This document shows positions 10,734 through 25,844 of a DNA stretch of 64,000 bases, in pieces. Origin of the DNA: an uncultured Vicinamibacterales bacterium (GTDB lineage: Bacteria > Acidobacteriota > Vicinamibacteria > Vicinamibacterales > UBA8438). Location: positions 5,328,910 through 5,392,909 of the forward strand of contig OY282382.1 of assembly GCA_958295905.1 (NCBI GenBank), written 5' to 3'. The position numbers and the translations under genes were made by a program. A model generated the notes under the pieces. It had not been told where the DNA came from and ran no database searches. It worked only from the letters and a program-made list of their open reading frames with translations. The stretch's first letter is position 1. Each line of letters starts with the position of its first letter.

Positions 10734-11067
10734 AGACATGCCCAGCACCTGATCGGCTTCGTCGTTCCGTTGGTGGTCTTGGTACTGTCTATGCCGATGA
10801 TCCTGGACAGGGTTCCCCCCAACAGCGCATACGGCTTCAGGACGCCGAAGACCCTGTCGTCTCCGGAGGTCTGGTATCCGGCCAATCGGGCAGCGGGGTG
10901 GGTTCATGCTGGCCGCTGCGGTCATATCAATCTGCTTCAACGTAGCTTTATGGTGGACCGTTCCGGAATTGCCGCTGAACAGGACGTTGTTGTGGATGAC
11001 GGGTGGAACCATGATCCCGCTTTCAACGAGTCTCCTCGCGTCCTTCATCTACCTCGGACGGCTCTGA
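10734..11067 (+). pseudogene. SdpI-family membrane protein relic with frameshifts
   Basis: LIGFVVPLVVLVLSMPMILDRVPPNSAYGFRTPKTLSSPEVWYPANRAAGW in one frame, then LAAAVISICFNVALWWTVPELPLNRTLLWMTGGTMIPLSTSLLASFIYLGRL* in another; an MPST start is also out of frame. Confidence 0.7.
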
Positions 11068-11205
11068 GGGAAGGAATCGGCTACCGACGCCGACCTGCCT
11101 CATGCGGGACCCGTCTTGGCTCGACGTGCCGGTCGAGGGGCCGGGCGCCGGGAGCCGGGTGACTCCGACGGGCCGCCGTGGCCATGGGGGGGGCGCCCCG
11201 CAGAG

Positions 11206-11276
11206 GACCCCGAAACGTGCCGTTCGGTCGGGGCATGCGCCACGAGAGGGCGCTGTACGTCGAGGCCGGTCTGACG
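11206..11276 (+). repeat. Fragment similar to the 3' part of the amidohydrolase gene (8170-8239)
   Basis: gaccccgaaacgtgccgttcggtcggggcatgcgccacgagagggcgctgtacgtcgaggccggtctgacg compared with 8170-8239, a few differences and one inserted base. Confidence 0.72.
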
Positions 11277-11393
11277 AGATGATCGGTCCGGCGAACGACC
11301 GGCTGCAACATCGCGTACCGTCCTGCGTATAGATAAAGATAAGCGACACCTTCGGAGCCGGCGACCCGCCCGTGGAAGGAGCGGCGGAGACTC

Positions 11394-12365
11394 ATGACCG
11401 GGGACACACAGAACACCGCGGCGCCCTCCAACGGGGCGATCGAGATCCGGGGACTTCGCCACACCTACCCGGGCGGCCACACCGCGCTCGACGGCGTCGA
11501 CCTGTCCTGCGGCACCGGCCTCTTCGGGCTCCTCGGCCCCAACGGCGCGGGCAAGAGCACCCTCATGCGGATCATCTGCACCCTGATCCCCCCCACCGCG
11601 GGGCAGGTCAGGGTGTGCGGGCTGGACGTGACCCGCGACCCCCGGGCGGTCCGCGCGCGGCTCGGCTATCTGCCGCAGGACTTCGGCGCCTGGAGACTGC
11701 ACCGCGTCGAGGAGGTGCTCGACACCCTGGCGCAGTTGTCCGGCATGCTGGATCGCAAGAAGCGCCGGGCCCGCGTCGCCGAGGTCCTCGACCAGGTCGG
11801 CCTCGCCGACGTCGCCCACCGCAAGGTGAAGAAGCTCTCGGGGGGGATGGTGCGCCGGCTGGGGGTGGCCCAGGCGCTGGTCCACGAGCCCGGCGTGCTG
11901 GTGGTGGACGAGCCCACCGTCGGCCTCGACCCGGAGGAGCGCATCCGCTTCCGGCAACTGATGAGCGGGCTGGGGCGCGAGCGCACGATTCTGCTGTCGA
12001 CCCACATCGTGGCCGACCTCGGTGCCGGCTGTCGCGAGATTGCCCTGCTGGACGCCGGCCGCATCGCCTTCCAGGGCCCCCCGTCGAGGCTGCTGGGGCT
12101 GGCCGCGGGACAGGTCTTCGAGGTGACGGCGGCGCTGGCCGACGCCGAGGCCGTCGAGAGCCGCCACGAGATCGTCTCGAGCAGCGTCTCGGACGGTCAG
12201 GTGACGCTCCGCGGGGTGGCGGGCGGCCAGCCGTTGCCGGCGGCGGCGACGCCGGTCACCGAGCCCACCCTGGAGGAGAGCTACATCGCGTTCATGGCGG
12301 CCCGGGGCCGCACCGCGGCCGCCCGGCAGCACGCCGGCACCGCAGCCGAGGGGGAGGCGCAATGA
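11394..12365 (+). CDS. ABC transporter ATP-binding protein
   Basis: LLGPNGAGKSTLMRI, LSGGMVRRLGVAQAL, VLVVDEPTVGLDP, LLSTHIVAD. Confidence 0.92.
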   Translation: MTGDTQNTAAPSNGAIEIRGLRHTYPGGHTALDGVDLSCGTGLFGLLGPNGAGKSTLMRIICTLIPPTAGQVRVCGLDVTRDPRAVRARLGYLPQDFGAWRLHRVEEVLDTLAQLSGMLDRKKRRARVAEVLDQVGLADVAHRKVKKLSGGMVRRLGVAQALVHEPGVLVVDEPTVGLDPEERIRFRQLMSGLGRERTILLSTHIVADLGAGCREIALLDAGRIAFQGPPSRLLGLAAGQVFEVTAALADAEAVESRHEIVSSSVSDGQVTLRGVAGGQPLPAAATPVTEPTLEESYIAFMAARGRTAAARQHAGTAAEGEAQ

Positions 12366-15300
12366 TGCGGCTGCCGATGATTCTGGCCATCGCCCGCGCC
12401 GAGATCCGTTCCGTGCGGCGCCTGATTCGCTACTGGGTGTTCGCCCTCCTGTCGGTGGTCTCCACGGTACTGGCCTACGGCTACTACACGGCCGTCCACG
12501 CCTACGCCTCGCGGTTCTCGGCCACCGTCGGCGTCGCCGGGCCGCGCTATCTGATGTCGGGGGTGGGCCTTTACTTCGTGCTGATCTTCTTGTTGGGCCT
12601 GATCTTCCTGGCCTTCGACGTCAGGGCCAGGGACGAGCGCGAGCGCATCGCCGAGGTGCTCGACTCGCGCCCCGTGTCGAACCCCGAGTTCCTGCTCGGC
12701 CGCGGGCTCGGTCTGGTGGCGATGGCCTGGGGGCCCGTGCTCTGCATGGCGGCCGCGCTGCAAGCGCTGGGCGCGCTGGCGGTGACGTTCGACTGGTACG
12801 GCGGCGAGCCGATCGAGCCGTACTCGCTGGCCGGCTTCCTGCTCGCCGCCCTGTCGATGTTCACACTCTGGTGCGCGGTCGTCATGCTGCTCGCCGTCCT
12901 CGTCCGCAACCGGCTGGTGGTCGCGCTGGCCGCCCTCGCCCTCGCCGGACTTCATCTCTGGATTCAGTTCCGGTTGCCGGTCTACCTCCAGCCGGCGCTG
13001 GGGATGCTCAACTTCGAACTGGCGTCCGATCTCGTCCCGAGCGTCGCGGGCGGCGTCAATGTCGGGCAGCGCCTCGCCGCGATGATCCTGGCCGCAGGGT
13101 GCCTGGCCCTCGCGGCGGCGTTTCATCCGCGCCGGGACGGCGGATCGAAATCGCGGCGAATCGCCCTCGGCGCCGGGCTGGCGGCCGCGGCCGGCCTGAT
13201 CGTCACCGCGCTGACCTGGCAGGCCGCAGGAAAGATGGACGACCGCGCCGCCTGGCTCGCCGCGCACGAGGCGCGCCGCGACGACCCGCGCGCCGACCTG
13301 CAGGCGGTCGCCGGGACGGTGCGCGTCGAGCCCGGCCGGCGCGTCGCCCTCGACCTCGAGATCACGGTGCAGGCGCCGCCCGACCGGGGCCTCGACACGC
13401 TGCTGTTCACCTTCAACCCGGGGTTCGCGGTGGAGCGCGCGGCGGCCGGCGGGGAAGAAGCGGCCTGGACGCACGAGGCCGGACTGCTGGAGATCACGCC
13501 CGCGCGCGCGCTGGCGCCGGGCGCGGAGACGACCGTCGAGCTCGCCGCGGCCGGGCCCCCCGACGTCGATTTCGGCTATCTCGACGCGGCGTTCGATCTG
13601 CACGCCGCCACCATGATGGAAGCCCAGATCGCCGTATTCGGCGTCGACCCCGGCGTCTTCGAACGGCGCTACGTCGCGTTGATGCCGGGGCTCGGCTGGC
13701 TGCCGCACACCGGCAGCGACGTGCCCGCCGGCGACCCGCGGACGCATCCCGCCGACTACTTCGAGGTCGAGCTGGAGGTCGAGGTGCCGGCGGGCTGGCT
13801 GGTGGCGGGCCCGGGGCGGCGGGAGACCGTCGACGCCGGGGACGGGGTGGCGCGCTTCCGCTTCCACCCCGACGCGCCGGTGCCGTACGTGGGGTTGCTG
13901 GCCTCGCGCTTCGAACGGCGCGCGATCGAGGCGGCGGGGGTCGAGGTCGAGATCCTCGTCCACCCCGGGCACGACCGCAACCTGCGCTTCTTCGCGGACG
14001 CCGCGGGCGAGATCCGGCGGCGGGTCGAGGAGCTCTTCGGCGACGCCGACCGGCTCGGCCTGCCGTATCCCTACGGCGGCCTGACGCTGGTCGAGTCGCC
14101 GACCCGCCTGCGCGGCTTCGGCGGCGGCTGGCGCATGGACACCGCGCAGGCGCTGCCGGGGGTGCTGCTGCTGCGCGAGAACGCCTTCACGACCTCGCGC
14201 TTCGAGATCGAGTTCATCAATCCGGACCGCTTCGAGGGGCGCGACGGCGGGCTCGCCCGCGCCAAAGTGGAGGCTCTCGAGCGGTTCTTCGAGAACGACG
14301 TCGGCGGCGGCAACGTGTTTCTCGGCGGGTCGCGCAACTTCCTGCTCTTTCAGACCGGCGCGCGCGGCGAGGGCGCACTGGCCGTCGATTTCGTGCTCGA
14401 CGAGCTCGCCAACCGGCTGCTGACCGGCAAGGCAGGCTACTTCTCGGCGTTCATGTTCCGCCAGCAGTCCAGCGCCCTGATGGGCGAGATCATCACCGAC
14501 ATGATGACGGGCCGCATGGACACGGCCGCCGACGCGGCGCTGGCGGCGGCGTCCGACCGTCCGTCCGTCTGGGACCGGACCCTCGGCACCTCCCTGGCGG
14601 ATCTCGACCCCGCCGGGGACGCGGCGGCGGCGTTCAACGTCCTCGCCTTCAAGAGCCGGGCGATCGCGCGGTCGATCCTCGACGGCCTGGGACGCGGGAA
14701 GACGGCGGCGCTGCTGGCCGAGCTGCGGGCCCGCTACCGGGGCCGGCAATTCACGGCGGCCGATCTGGCGCAGCTCGCCCGGGAGCTCGACGCCGACCTC
14801 GACCCGCTGCTCGGCGACTGGCTGCACGAGGCGGCGCTGCCGGGCTTCGTCGCCTCACCGGTCGTGGTCGAACGGCTGGTCGACGACGAGCGGGGCGCGC
14901 CCCGGTACCAGACACGGCTCCACGTGCGCAACGACGAGGCGGTCCCGGGCCTGCTGCGCATGCGCTACGCCACCGCCGGCGAGGACGGGGCCAACGTCTG
15001 GCAGGAGACCGGGCCGGTGCGGGTGGCGGGGCACGGGACGGTCGAGATCGGGATGCTGAGCGCGACGACGCCGGTCGAGCTCTGGCTGCAGCCGTATCTG
15101 TCGCTCAACCGGCAGGACGTGCGGTTGACCCTGCCGCGGGTCGATCAAGAGGCGCAGGTCCGCGCGGAGCCGTTCCTCGGCATCCGTCCCAGCGCGTGGC
15201 GGCCGGCGGCGACGGGCGACATCGTGGTCGACGACATCGACCCGGGATTTTCGGTCGAGTCGGACGAAGAGCAGAACGGCGTACGTCTCGCCGGGGGCCT

Positions 15301-15802
15301 GTCGAGCTTCTTCCTGCCGCCGATCGACATGGACCAGGGGTTGCCGGAGGCGAACGAGACAGCGCCCGACGAATGGAGCCGGCGGGAATGGTCCTCGAGC
15401 TGGGGCAAATACCGGCATACGATGGCCGTGGTCCGGAGCGGCGCCGGAGACCGGCGCGCCCTCTTCGCGGCCGAGCTGCCGCAGGCGGGGCGCTGGCGCC
15501 TGGCGTTGCACCTTCCCGAGCCGGCGGCGCGGCAGGGCAGCGCGTCGCCGGGACCGGGCATCCGGATCAACGTCCTCTCCCCGGGACTGGGACGGCTCGG
15601 GACCTACGACCTGACCCTGATCGCGGGCGGCGAAGAGCGCGCCCTGGAGTTCGACGCGGCCGCGGCCGAGACCGGTTGGAACACCCTGGGAGAGTTCGAC
15701 CTGCCGAAGGGCGCGGCGCGGGTCGTCGTGTCCAACCGGTCCTCCGGCGGCACGGTGATCGCCGACGCCGTTCGGTGGCGCCTGGTGCGCGGGGACCTGT
15801 AG
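12362..15802 (+). CDS. ABC transporter permease fused to M1-aminopeptidase-like domain and C-terminal beta-rich domain
   Basis: ATGA overlap with the ATPase; ~6 TM segments in the first ~270 aa, then a large extracytoplasmic region resembling ABC permease/M1-peptidase fusions; no HExxH seen (LDELANRLL in the equivalent region). Confidence 0.8.
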   Translation: MMRLPMILAIARAEIRSVRRLIRYWVFALLSVVSTVLAYGYYTAVHAYASRFSATVGVAGPRYLMSGVGLYFVLIFLLGLIFLAFDVRARDERERIAEVLDSRPVSNPEFLLGRGLGLVAMAWGPVLCMAAALQALGALAVTFDWYGGEPIEPYSLAGFLLAALSMFTLWCAVVMLLAVLVRNRLVVALAALALAGLHLWIQFRLPVYLQPALGMLNFELASDLVPSVAGGVNVGQRLAAMILAAGCLALAAAFHPRRDGGSKSRRIALGAGLAAAAGLIVTALTWQAAGKMDDRAAWLAAHEARRDDPRADLQAVAGTVRVEPGRRVALDLEITVQAPPDRGLDTLLFTFNPGFAVERAAAGGEEAAWTHEAGLLEITPARALAPGAETTVELAAAGPPDVDFGYLDAAFDLHAATMMEAQIAVFGVDPGVFERRYVALMPGLGWLPHTGSDVPAGDPRTHPADYFEVELEVEVPAGWLVAGPGRRETVDAGDGVARFRFHPDAPVPYVGLLASRFERRAIEAAGVEVEILVHPGHDRNLRFFADAAGEIRRRVEELFGDADRLGLPYPYGGLTLVESPTRLRGFGGGWRMDTAQALPGVLLLRENAFTTSRFEIEFINPDRFEGRDGGLARAKVEALERFFENDVGGGNVFLGGSRNFLLFQTGARGEGALAVDFVLDELANRLLTGKAGYFSAFMFRQQSSALMGEIITDMMTGRMDTAADAALAAASDRPSVWDRTLGTSLADLDPAGDAAAAFNVLAFKSRAIARSILDGLGRGKTAALLAELRARYRGRQFTAADLAQLARELDADLDPLLGDWLHEAALPGFVASPVVVERLVDDERGAPRYQTRLHVRNDEAVPGLLRMRYATAGEDGANVWQETGPVRVAGHGTVEIGMLSATTPVELWLQPYLSLNRQDVRLTLPRVDQEAQVRAEPFLGIRPSAWRPAATGDIVVDDIDPGFSVESDEEQNGVRLAGGLSSFFLPPIDMDQGLPEANETAPDEWSRREWSSSWGKYRHTMAVVRSGAGDRRALFAAELPQAGRWRLALHLPEPAARQGSASPGPGIRINVLSPGLGRLGTYDLTLIAGGEERALEFDAAAAETGWNTLGEFDLPKGAARVVVSNRSSGGTVIADAVRWRLVRGDL

Positions 15803-16906
15803 ATGCGCCACCGCCCCACCGGCGCCCGCCTGCCGGCTGCTTCGCTGCTGCCGGGCCTGCTCTGGTGCGCCGCCGCCGGGTGCGGCCCCGCCGGCGGCGA
15901 GCCCGCCTCCGTCGAGTTCCGCATCCCGGTGGAGGTCGCCGAGGTGGGGCGCGGCGACGTCGAGGACCGCATCGTCACCACCGGCGCCCTGCGCACCGAG
16001 GAGAACGTCGTCCTGAGCGTGGAGACCCCGGGTTTCCTGGTCATCGGGCGTGACGCGGCCGGGGCGCGTCTGGTCGAGGGCTCGACCGTCTCCGAGGGGC
16101 AGTTGGTGGCCGAGATCACCGGCGAGGACGCCCGGCTCGCGGCCGGCCTCGAAGCGACCCGCCAGCACCTGGAGAACGCCGAGGAGGAAATGAACCGGCG
16201 CAAGATGCTCTTCGACCAGGGGCTCATCCCCGAGGAGGAGTACCGGCGCACCCAGGTCACCTACGAGGACGCGCTGCGCAACTTCGAGCTCAGCCAGCGC
16301 GCCGACGACAAGACCCGGCTGACGACGCCCATCGCCGGGGTCGTCCTCGAGCTGGCGCGCGACGAGGACGGTTTCCCCGCCGCCGACGGCCAGATGGTCC
16401 GGGCCGGCTTCGAGGTCGCCCGGATTGCGCCCGTCGGACGGTTGATCGCCGACGTCGATCTGGTGGGCCCGGAGCTCGCCCGGGTGCGGCCCGGCCAGGC
16501 CGTCCGGATCCGCCACTACGCCTTCGCCGACATGGCCATCACCGGCCGGATCCTCCGGCTGTCGCCCGCGATGGATCCCGAAACGCATACGTTCCGCGCC
16601 GAGGTCGCGGTCGACAACGCGCGGCGGCTCCTGCGGCCGGGCATGTTCATCGAGGCCGCGATCATCGCCGAACGGCGCGCCGGCGTGGCGGTGCTGCCGC
16701 GCGACGCGGTCACCGAACGCGCGGGCCGCGACGTCGTCTTCGTGGTCGACGGCCAGCGGGCGGCGCGCCGCGACGTCACCCTGGGCCTCGGCGACGACGA
16801 CCAGGTCGAGGTGCGCGCGGGGGTCGAGCCCGGCGAGCGCATCGTCGTGCGCGGGCTCGAGACGCTGACCGACGGGACCCGGGTGCGGGTGGTGGGCACC
16901 CCGTGA
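15803..16906 (+). CDS. Efflux RND transporter periplasmic adaptor subunit
   Basis: 367 aa lipoprotein-like; IPVEVAEVGRGDVEDRIVTTGALRTEENV, barrel-sandwich and beta-barrel (VDLVGPELARVRPGQAVRI, RPGMFIEAAI). Confidence 0.88.
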   Translation: MRHRPTGARLPAASLLPGLLWCAAAGCGPAGGEPASVEFRIPVEVAEVGRGDVEDRIVTTGALRTEENVVLSVETPGFLVIGRDAAGARLVEGSTVSEGQLVAEITGEDARLAAGLEATRQHLENAEEEMNRRKMLFDQGLIPEEEYRRTQVTYEDALRNFELSQRADDKTRLTTPIAGVVLELARDEDGFPAADGQMVRAGFEVARIAPVGRLIADVDLVGPELARVRPGQAVRIRHYAFADMAITGRILRLSPAMDPETHTFRAEVAVDNARRLLRPGMFIEAAIIAERRAGVAVLPRDAVTERAGRDVVFVVDGQRAARRDVTLGLGDDDQVEVRAGVEPGERIVVRGLETLTDGTRVRVVGTP

Positions 16907-19900
16907 GCCCGCCCGCGTCGGTGGCCGCGTTCGCCACGCGCCGTCCCGTCGCCGTCACCGTGTTCGCCGCCGCCGTAGCCCTGGTCGGCGGGCTCGCGTG
17001 GCGGCAGTTGCCGGTCGACCTCCTCCCCGATCTCCAGAGCCCCACCATCGTCGTCTCCGTGCGCTCCGGGGACCGTCCGCCCACCGAGATGGAGCGTCTC
17101 TACGGCGAGCAGGTCGAGCAGCGCCTGTTCACGGTGCGGGGCATCCGCGAGGTGTCGCAGGTCGCGCGCACCGGCCGGCTCGTGGCGACGGTGGTGTTCG
17201 ACTGGGACGCCGACCTGGACCTCGGCCTGGTCGACGTCCAGAAGGCGGTCGGCCCGGTGAGCGCCGACCCCGACGTCGACGAGGTGCTGGTGCGCCGCAT
17301 CGATCCGCGGCAGGCGCCGATTCTCACGCTGGGCCTGGTGGCGCCGGGGGGGCAGCCCGATCTGGCCGAGCTGCGCCGGCTCGCCCGGCGGCAGGTCGCG
17401 CCCGGGCTCGAAGCGCTGCCCGGGGTGGCGGAGGTCCTGGTGACGGGCGGCCGAGAGCAGGAAGTCCGCGTGCTGCTCGACCGCTACCGGCTCGACGCCT
17501 TCGGGATCACCCTGGCGGACGTGGAGAACCGGCTCGTCTCCGAGAACGTGGACATCTCCGCCGGCACGCTCGAAGAGGGCTCGCAGGTCTACCTCGTGCG
17601 GGGCATGTCGAGATTCCGCCGGCCCGAGGACGTCGAGCGGGTGGTGGTGCGCTACGTCACCGGCGGCGACGGCAGCCGCCAGGCGATTCGCGTGTCCGAC
17701 CTCGGCGCGGTGGCGATGGTCGATCGGGAGATCGATCACCTCGTGCGGGTGAACGGCGTCGAGGGGGTGGGGCTCGCGGTCTTCAAGGAGGCGGGCTCGA
17801 ACACGGTGGAGGTGTCGGCGGCGGTCGGTGCGGCGCTGGCCGGGTTGGCGCAGGATCTGCCCAGCGTCGAGCTCACCGAGGTGCGCGACGACGCGGCCCT
17901 GGTCGTCGACGCCCTGTCCGACCTGCGGACCGCCGCGGGCCTGGGAGTGCTGCTCGCGGTGGCCGTGCTCGCCGTCTTCCTGCGTTCCGCCGGCGCCACC
18001 CTCGTGGTCACCGCCGCCGTCCCGGTGTCGATCTTCGCGGCGCTCTTTCTGATGCGGTTCGCTGATCAGAGCCTGAACATCGTCACCCTGGGCGGGCTTG
18101 CCCTGGGGGCGGGCATGCTCGTGGACAACGCCGTCGTCGTGGTGGAGAGCATCTACCGGCGCCTGTCCCAGGGCGACTCGGCCCAGGTGGCCGCCGCCGC
18201 CGGCGCCGGCCAGGTGGCGGGAGCCATCACCGCCTCGACCCTCACCACCTGCGTCGTCTTCCTGCCGGTGCTGTTCGTCGAGGGTCTGGCCGCGCGGCTC
18301 ATCGAAGGCATCGCCTTCGCGGTGGCGGCGTCCCTGCTGGCCTCGCTCGCCGTCGCGATGCTGCTGATTCCGGCGCTGGCGAGCTGGTTCCTGCCGCGGA
18401 CGGCCGCCCCCGCGGCCACCGCCGCCGGGGTGATCCCCGGTTACCGCCGCCTCCTGGAGCGCCTCGTCCGCGGCCTGCTGCGCCGCCCCCTCGCCACGGT
18501 GCTGGCGGCGGCGATCGTCGCCGGGCTCGCAGCGTGGCGGCTGCTGGGGCTGGGCACCGAGCTGCTGCCGCCGGCCGACCCGCGGCAGTTCTCGGTGCGG
18601 CTCGTCGGACCGCCGGGGCAGCGGGTGGAGTCGACGGCCCGCGTCGCCGAGGGCATCGAGTCGCTGATTGCGCAGGCGGCCGCGGGTGACCTGCGCGCGG
18701 TGCTGTCCGAGGTCGGCCGCCTGCCCGAGGACGACCGCATGGTGCGGACCGAGCTCGTCGAGGAGAATACGGCGCGGCTCACCATCCGCATGGCGGCCGA
18801 GGGACCGACCGGCCGCCAGCTCGCCACGCGTCTCGCGCCTGCGCTCGAGGCGCTGGCGTCGACCGAAGTCGCCTGGGAGGTCGGCGCATCCGCGCTCGCC
18901 GGTGCGCTCGGCGCCGGCGGCCCGCCGGTGGTGGTGGAGATCGCCGGTCAGTCGCTTCCCGATCTGCGGCGCGGCGCCGAGGTCGTCCGGCGGAGCCTCG
19001 CGCAGCTCGACGCGCTGTGGGACGTCCGCTCCTCGTTCGAGGGCGGTCCGCCCGAACTGCGGATCGAGCTCGACCGCGCCATGGCCGACGGCCTCGGGGT
19101 CGATCTCGAGACCCTCGCCCGCGTGCTGGAGACGAGCCTGGACGGACGCGACGTGACGATGCTGGCGCTCGGCGACGAAGAGCGCCCGGTGACCCTGCGC
19201 CTGCCGACCCCGCGGCGCGGGGATCTCCGCCACTTGGTGTTCCGCAGTCCGCAGGGCCGGCAGGTCGCGATCGACGAGGTGGCCCGGTTCACCGAGGCCG
19301 AAGGCGCCCGCGAGATCTTCCGCCGCGACCAGCGGCGCACCGCCCAGGTCAGCGCCAACATCGCGGACGGCGCCGACACCCCGGGGGCCATCGCCGCGGT
19401 GGTGGCGGCGCTCGACGAGGCGCCCCTGCCGCCCGGTCTGCGGGCCGAGCTCCGGGGCGAGGAAGAAGAGCGGGTCCGCACCTTCGGCGAACTGCGGCTG
19501 GCCGGCATCCTCGCCCTGGTGCTTGTGCTCATGGTGCTCGCCGGGACCTTCGAATCGCTGCTGCATCCGGTGACGGTGCTGGCCGCGATTCCCCTCGCGC
19601 TGGTCGGGGTCGCCCTCGTCCTCGTGCCGGCGGGCCGGCCCATCGGGGTGATGGCGATGATGGGGCTCATTGTGCTGGCCGGCGTCGCCGTCAACGACGC
19701 CGTGCTGCTGCTGGCGACGGCGCGCCAGGCGATGGCGCGCGGCGCCGCCCGCGTCGACGCGCTGGCGCAGGCCGCCGGCATCCGGTTGCGTCCGATCCTC
19801 ATGACCACCCTCACCACGGTGCTGGCGTTGCTGCCGCTGGCCCTGGGCACCGGCGAGGGCGCCGAACTGCGCGGCCCCATGGCGGTGACCATCATCGGCG

Positions 19901-20022
19901 GCATCCTCGCGTCCACCGCAGGCTCGCTGCTGGTGCTGCCGTGTCTGTATCTCGTTCTGGACCGGTTGGCGGGCCGCGGGGAGGCCCCGCAACGCGCGGA
20001 GACCGGCCGGGCGCACGGATGA
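16903..20022 (+). CDS. Efflux RND transporter permease (AcrB/CzcA superfamily)
   Basis: 1039 aa; FATRRPVAVTVFAAAVALVGGLAWRQLPVDLLPDLQSPTI, LGGLALGAGMLVDNAVVVVESIYRR; GTGA overlap with the adaptor. Confidence 0.93.
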   Translation: MSPPASVAAFATRRPVAVTVFAAAVALVGGLAWRQLPVDLLPDLQSPTIVVSVRSGDRPPTEMERLYGEQVEQRLFTVRGIREVSQVARTGRLVATVVFDWDADLDLGLVDVQKAVGPVSADPDVDEVLVRRIDPRQAPILTLGLVAPGGQPDLAELRRLARRQVAPGLEALPGVAEVLVTGGREQEVRVLLDRYRLDAFGITLADVENRLVSENVDISAGTLEEGSQVYLVRGMSRFRRPEDVERVVVRYVTGGDGSRQAIRVSDLGAVAMVDREIDHLVRVNGVEGVGLAVFKEAGSNTVEVSAAVGAALAGLAQDLPSVELTEVRDDAALVVDALSDLRTAAGLGVLLAVAVLAVFLRSAGATLVVTAAVPVSIFAALFLMRFADQSLNIVTLGGLALGAGMLVDNAVVVVESIYRRLSQGDSAQVAAAAGAGQVAGAITASTLTTCVVFLPVLFVEGLAARLIEGIAFAVAASLLASLAVAMLLIPALASWFLPRTAAPAATAAGVIPGYRRLLERLVRGLLRRPLATVLAAAIVAGLAAWRLLGLGTELLPPADPRQFSVRLVGPPGQRVESTARVAEGIESLIAQAAAGDLRAVLSEVGRLPEDDRMVRTELVEENTARLTIRMAAEGPTGRQLATRLAPALEALASTEVAWEVGASALAGALGAGGPPVVVEIAGQSLPDLRRGAEVVRRSLAQLDALWDVRSSFEGGPPELRIELDRAMADGLGVDLETLARVLETSLDGRDVTMLALGDEERPVTLRLPTPRRGDLRHLVFRSPQGRQVAIDEVARFTEAEGAREIFRRDQRRTAQVSANIADGADTPGAIAAVVAALDEAPLPPGLRAELRGEEEERVRTFGELRLAGILALVLVLMVLAGTFESLLHPVTVLAAIPLALVGVALVLVPAGRPIGVMAMMGLIVLAGVAVNDAVLLLATARQAMARGAARVDALAQAAGIRLRPILMTTLTTVLALLPLALGTGEGAELRGPMAVTIIGGILASTAGSLLVLPCLYLVLDRLAGRGEAPQRAETGRAHG

Positions 20023-20058
20023 CGTTCGCGGCCGGCGAGCGCGGGGCGCCGCGCGGAG

Positions 20059-20367
20059 ACCGGCCGGGCGCACGGATGACGGGCCGCGGGGAGCCGGCCA
20101 TGGCCGACCAAGGCGGAAAGCGGTCAGGCGCGACGCCGCGCCGGTGGGACCGGTGGGATGCGGCAGCGCTTCCGCCACGGGCCGCCGGCGGAGGGCGGCG
20201 AACGTGCTGAGACCCTGCAACGCCCGGAACCGGCCGGGCGCACGGATGACGGGCCGCGGAGAGCCGGCCATGGCCGACCGAGGCGGAAAGCGGTCAGGCG
20301 CGACGCCGCGCCGGTGGGATGCGGCAGCGCTTCCGCCACGGGCCGCCGGCGCCGGAGGACGGCGAAC

Positions 20368-20375
<8 letters not shown>
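20059..20375 (+). repeat. Intra-operon tandem duplication (~150 bp x 2) upstream of the RND-ABC fusion gene
   Basis: 20059-20211 and 20229-20375 near-identical (accggccgggcgcacggatgacgggccgcgg...ggcgaacgtgctgag); a shorter copy overlaps the preceding stop at 20001-20023. Confidence 0.9.
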
Positions 20376-25139
<4,764 letters not shown>

Positions 25140-25143
<4 letters not shown>

Positions 25144-25844
25144 GCTGGCGTCCGGACGCCGGGCTCCTGCATCTCGCGCTCCTCGTGGTCGCGGGCCGGC
25201 GCGGCTGGCTGCTGCCGCTGGCGCCGCTGTTGTGGTTGCTGTTCCAGGCCGGGGTGCTCCTCGCCGGCGCCGGCGAGGCGTTCACGCCGGGCTCGGCCCA
25301 GGGGACCCTCATCGGGCTGCCGCTGACCCTTCTGGCGGTCTTTCTGGGTCTCCGGATCATCGCCGGCGAGATCGACGGCCGCAGTCTCGAGATCGCCTAC
25401 ACGGTGCCGGGCGGCTGCGAGCGGGTATGGTGGGTGAAGCTGTTCGCCGCCGCGCTGGTCCTGCTCGCGGGCGAGATGCTCCTCGCCGGGGTCACCTTCG
25501 TCTTCTTCACAGCCTTTCCGTGGAGCGCGCTTTACGGCGCCCTGCAGGCGGCGCTCTTCTACCTCGTACTCGCGATGGGTATGGCCACGCTGTTCCGCAA
25601 CGAGACGGCCGGCGCCCTGGGTGTCGGCGCCGTCCTCGGTCTGAACGGCCTCATCTCCGGCTTCGGCGAGAACCAGGTCCGTATCTCGCCGTTCTGGAAT
25701 CCGGCCGTGATCGAGGGCGCGGATCCGAACGAGCTCTTCGCGTGGACGCTGCAGAACCGTATCGGCATCGTGCTGGCGATGGCCGCGATCGTGGGGCTCG
25801 CCTTCATGCGGGCCAATCGCCGCGAGCGCATGCTGGGAGGCTGA
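25140..25844 (+). CDS. Small ABC-2-type transporter permease
   Basis: 234 aa, ~6 hydrophobic segments, ATGA overlap with the fused RND-ABC gene. Confidence 0.75.

Noticed and set aside
12871-16053. 1060-aa plus-strand ORF
   Set aside because: Out-of-frame reading of the ABC permease/M1-like gene; Arg/Gly/Pro-rich translation.
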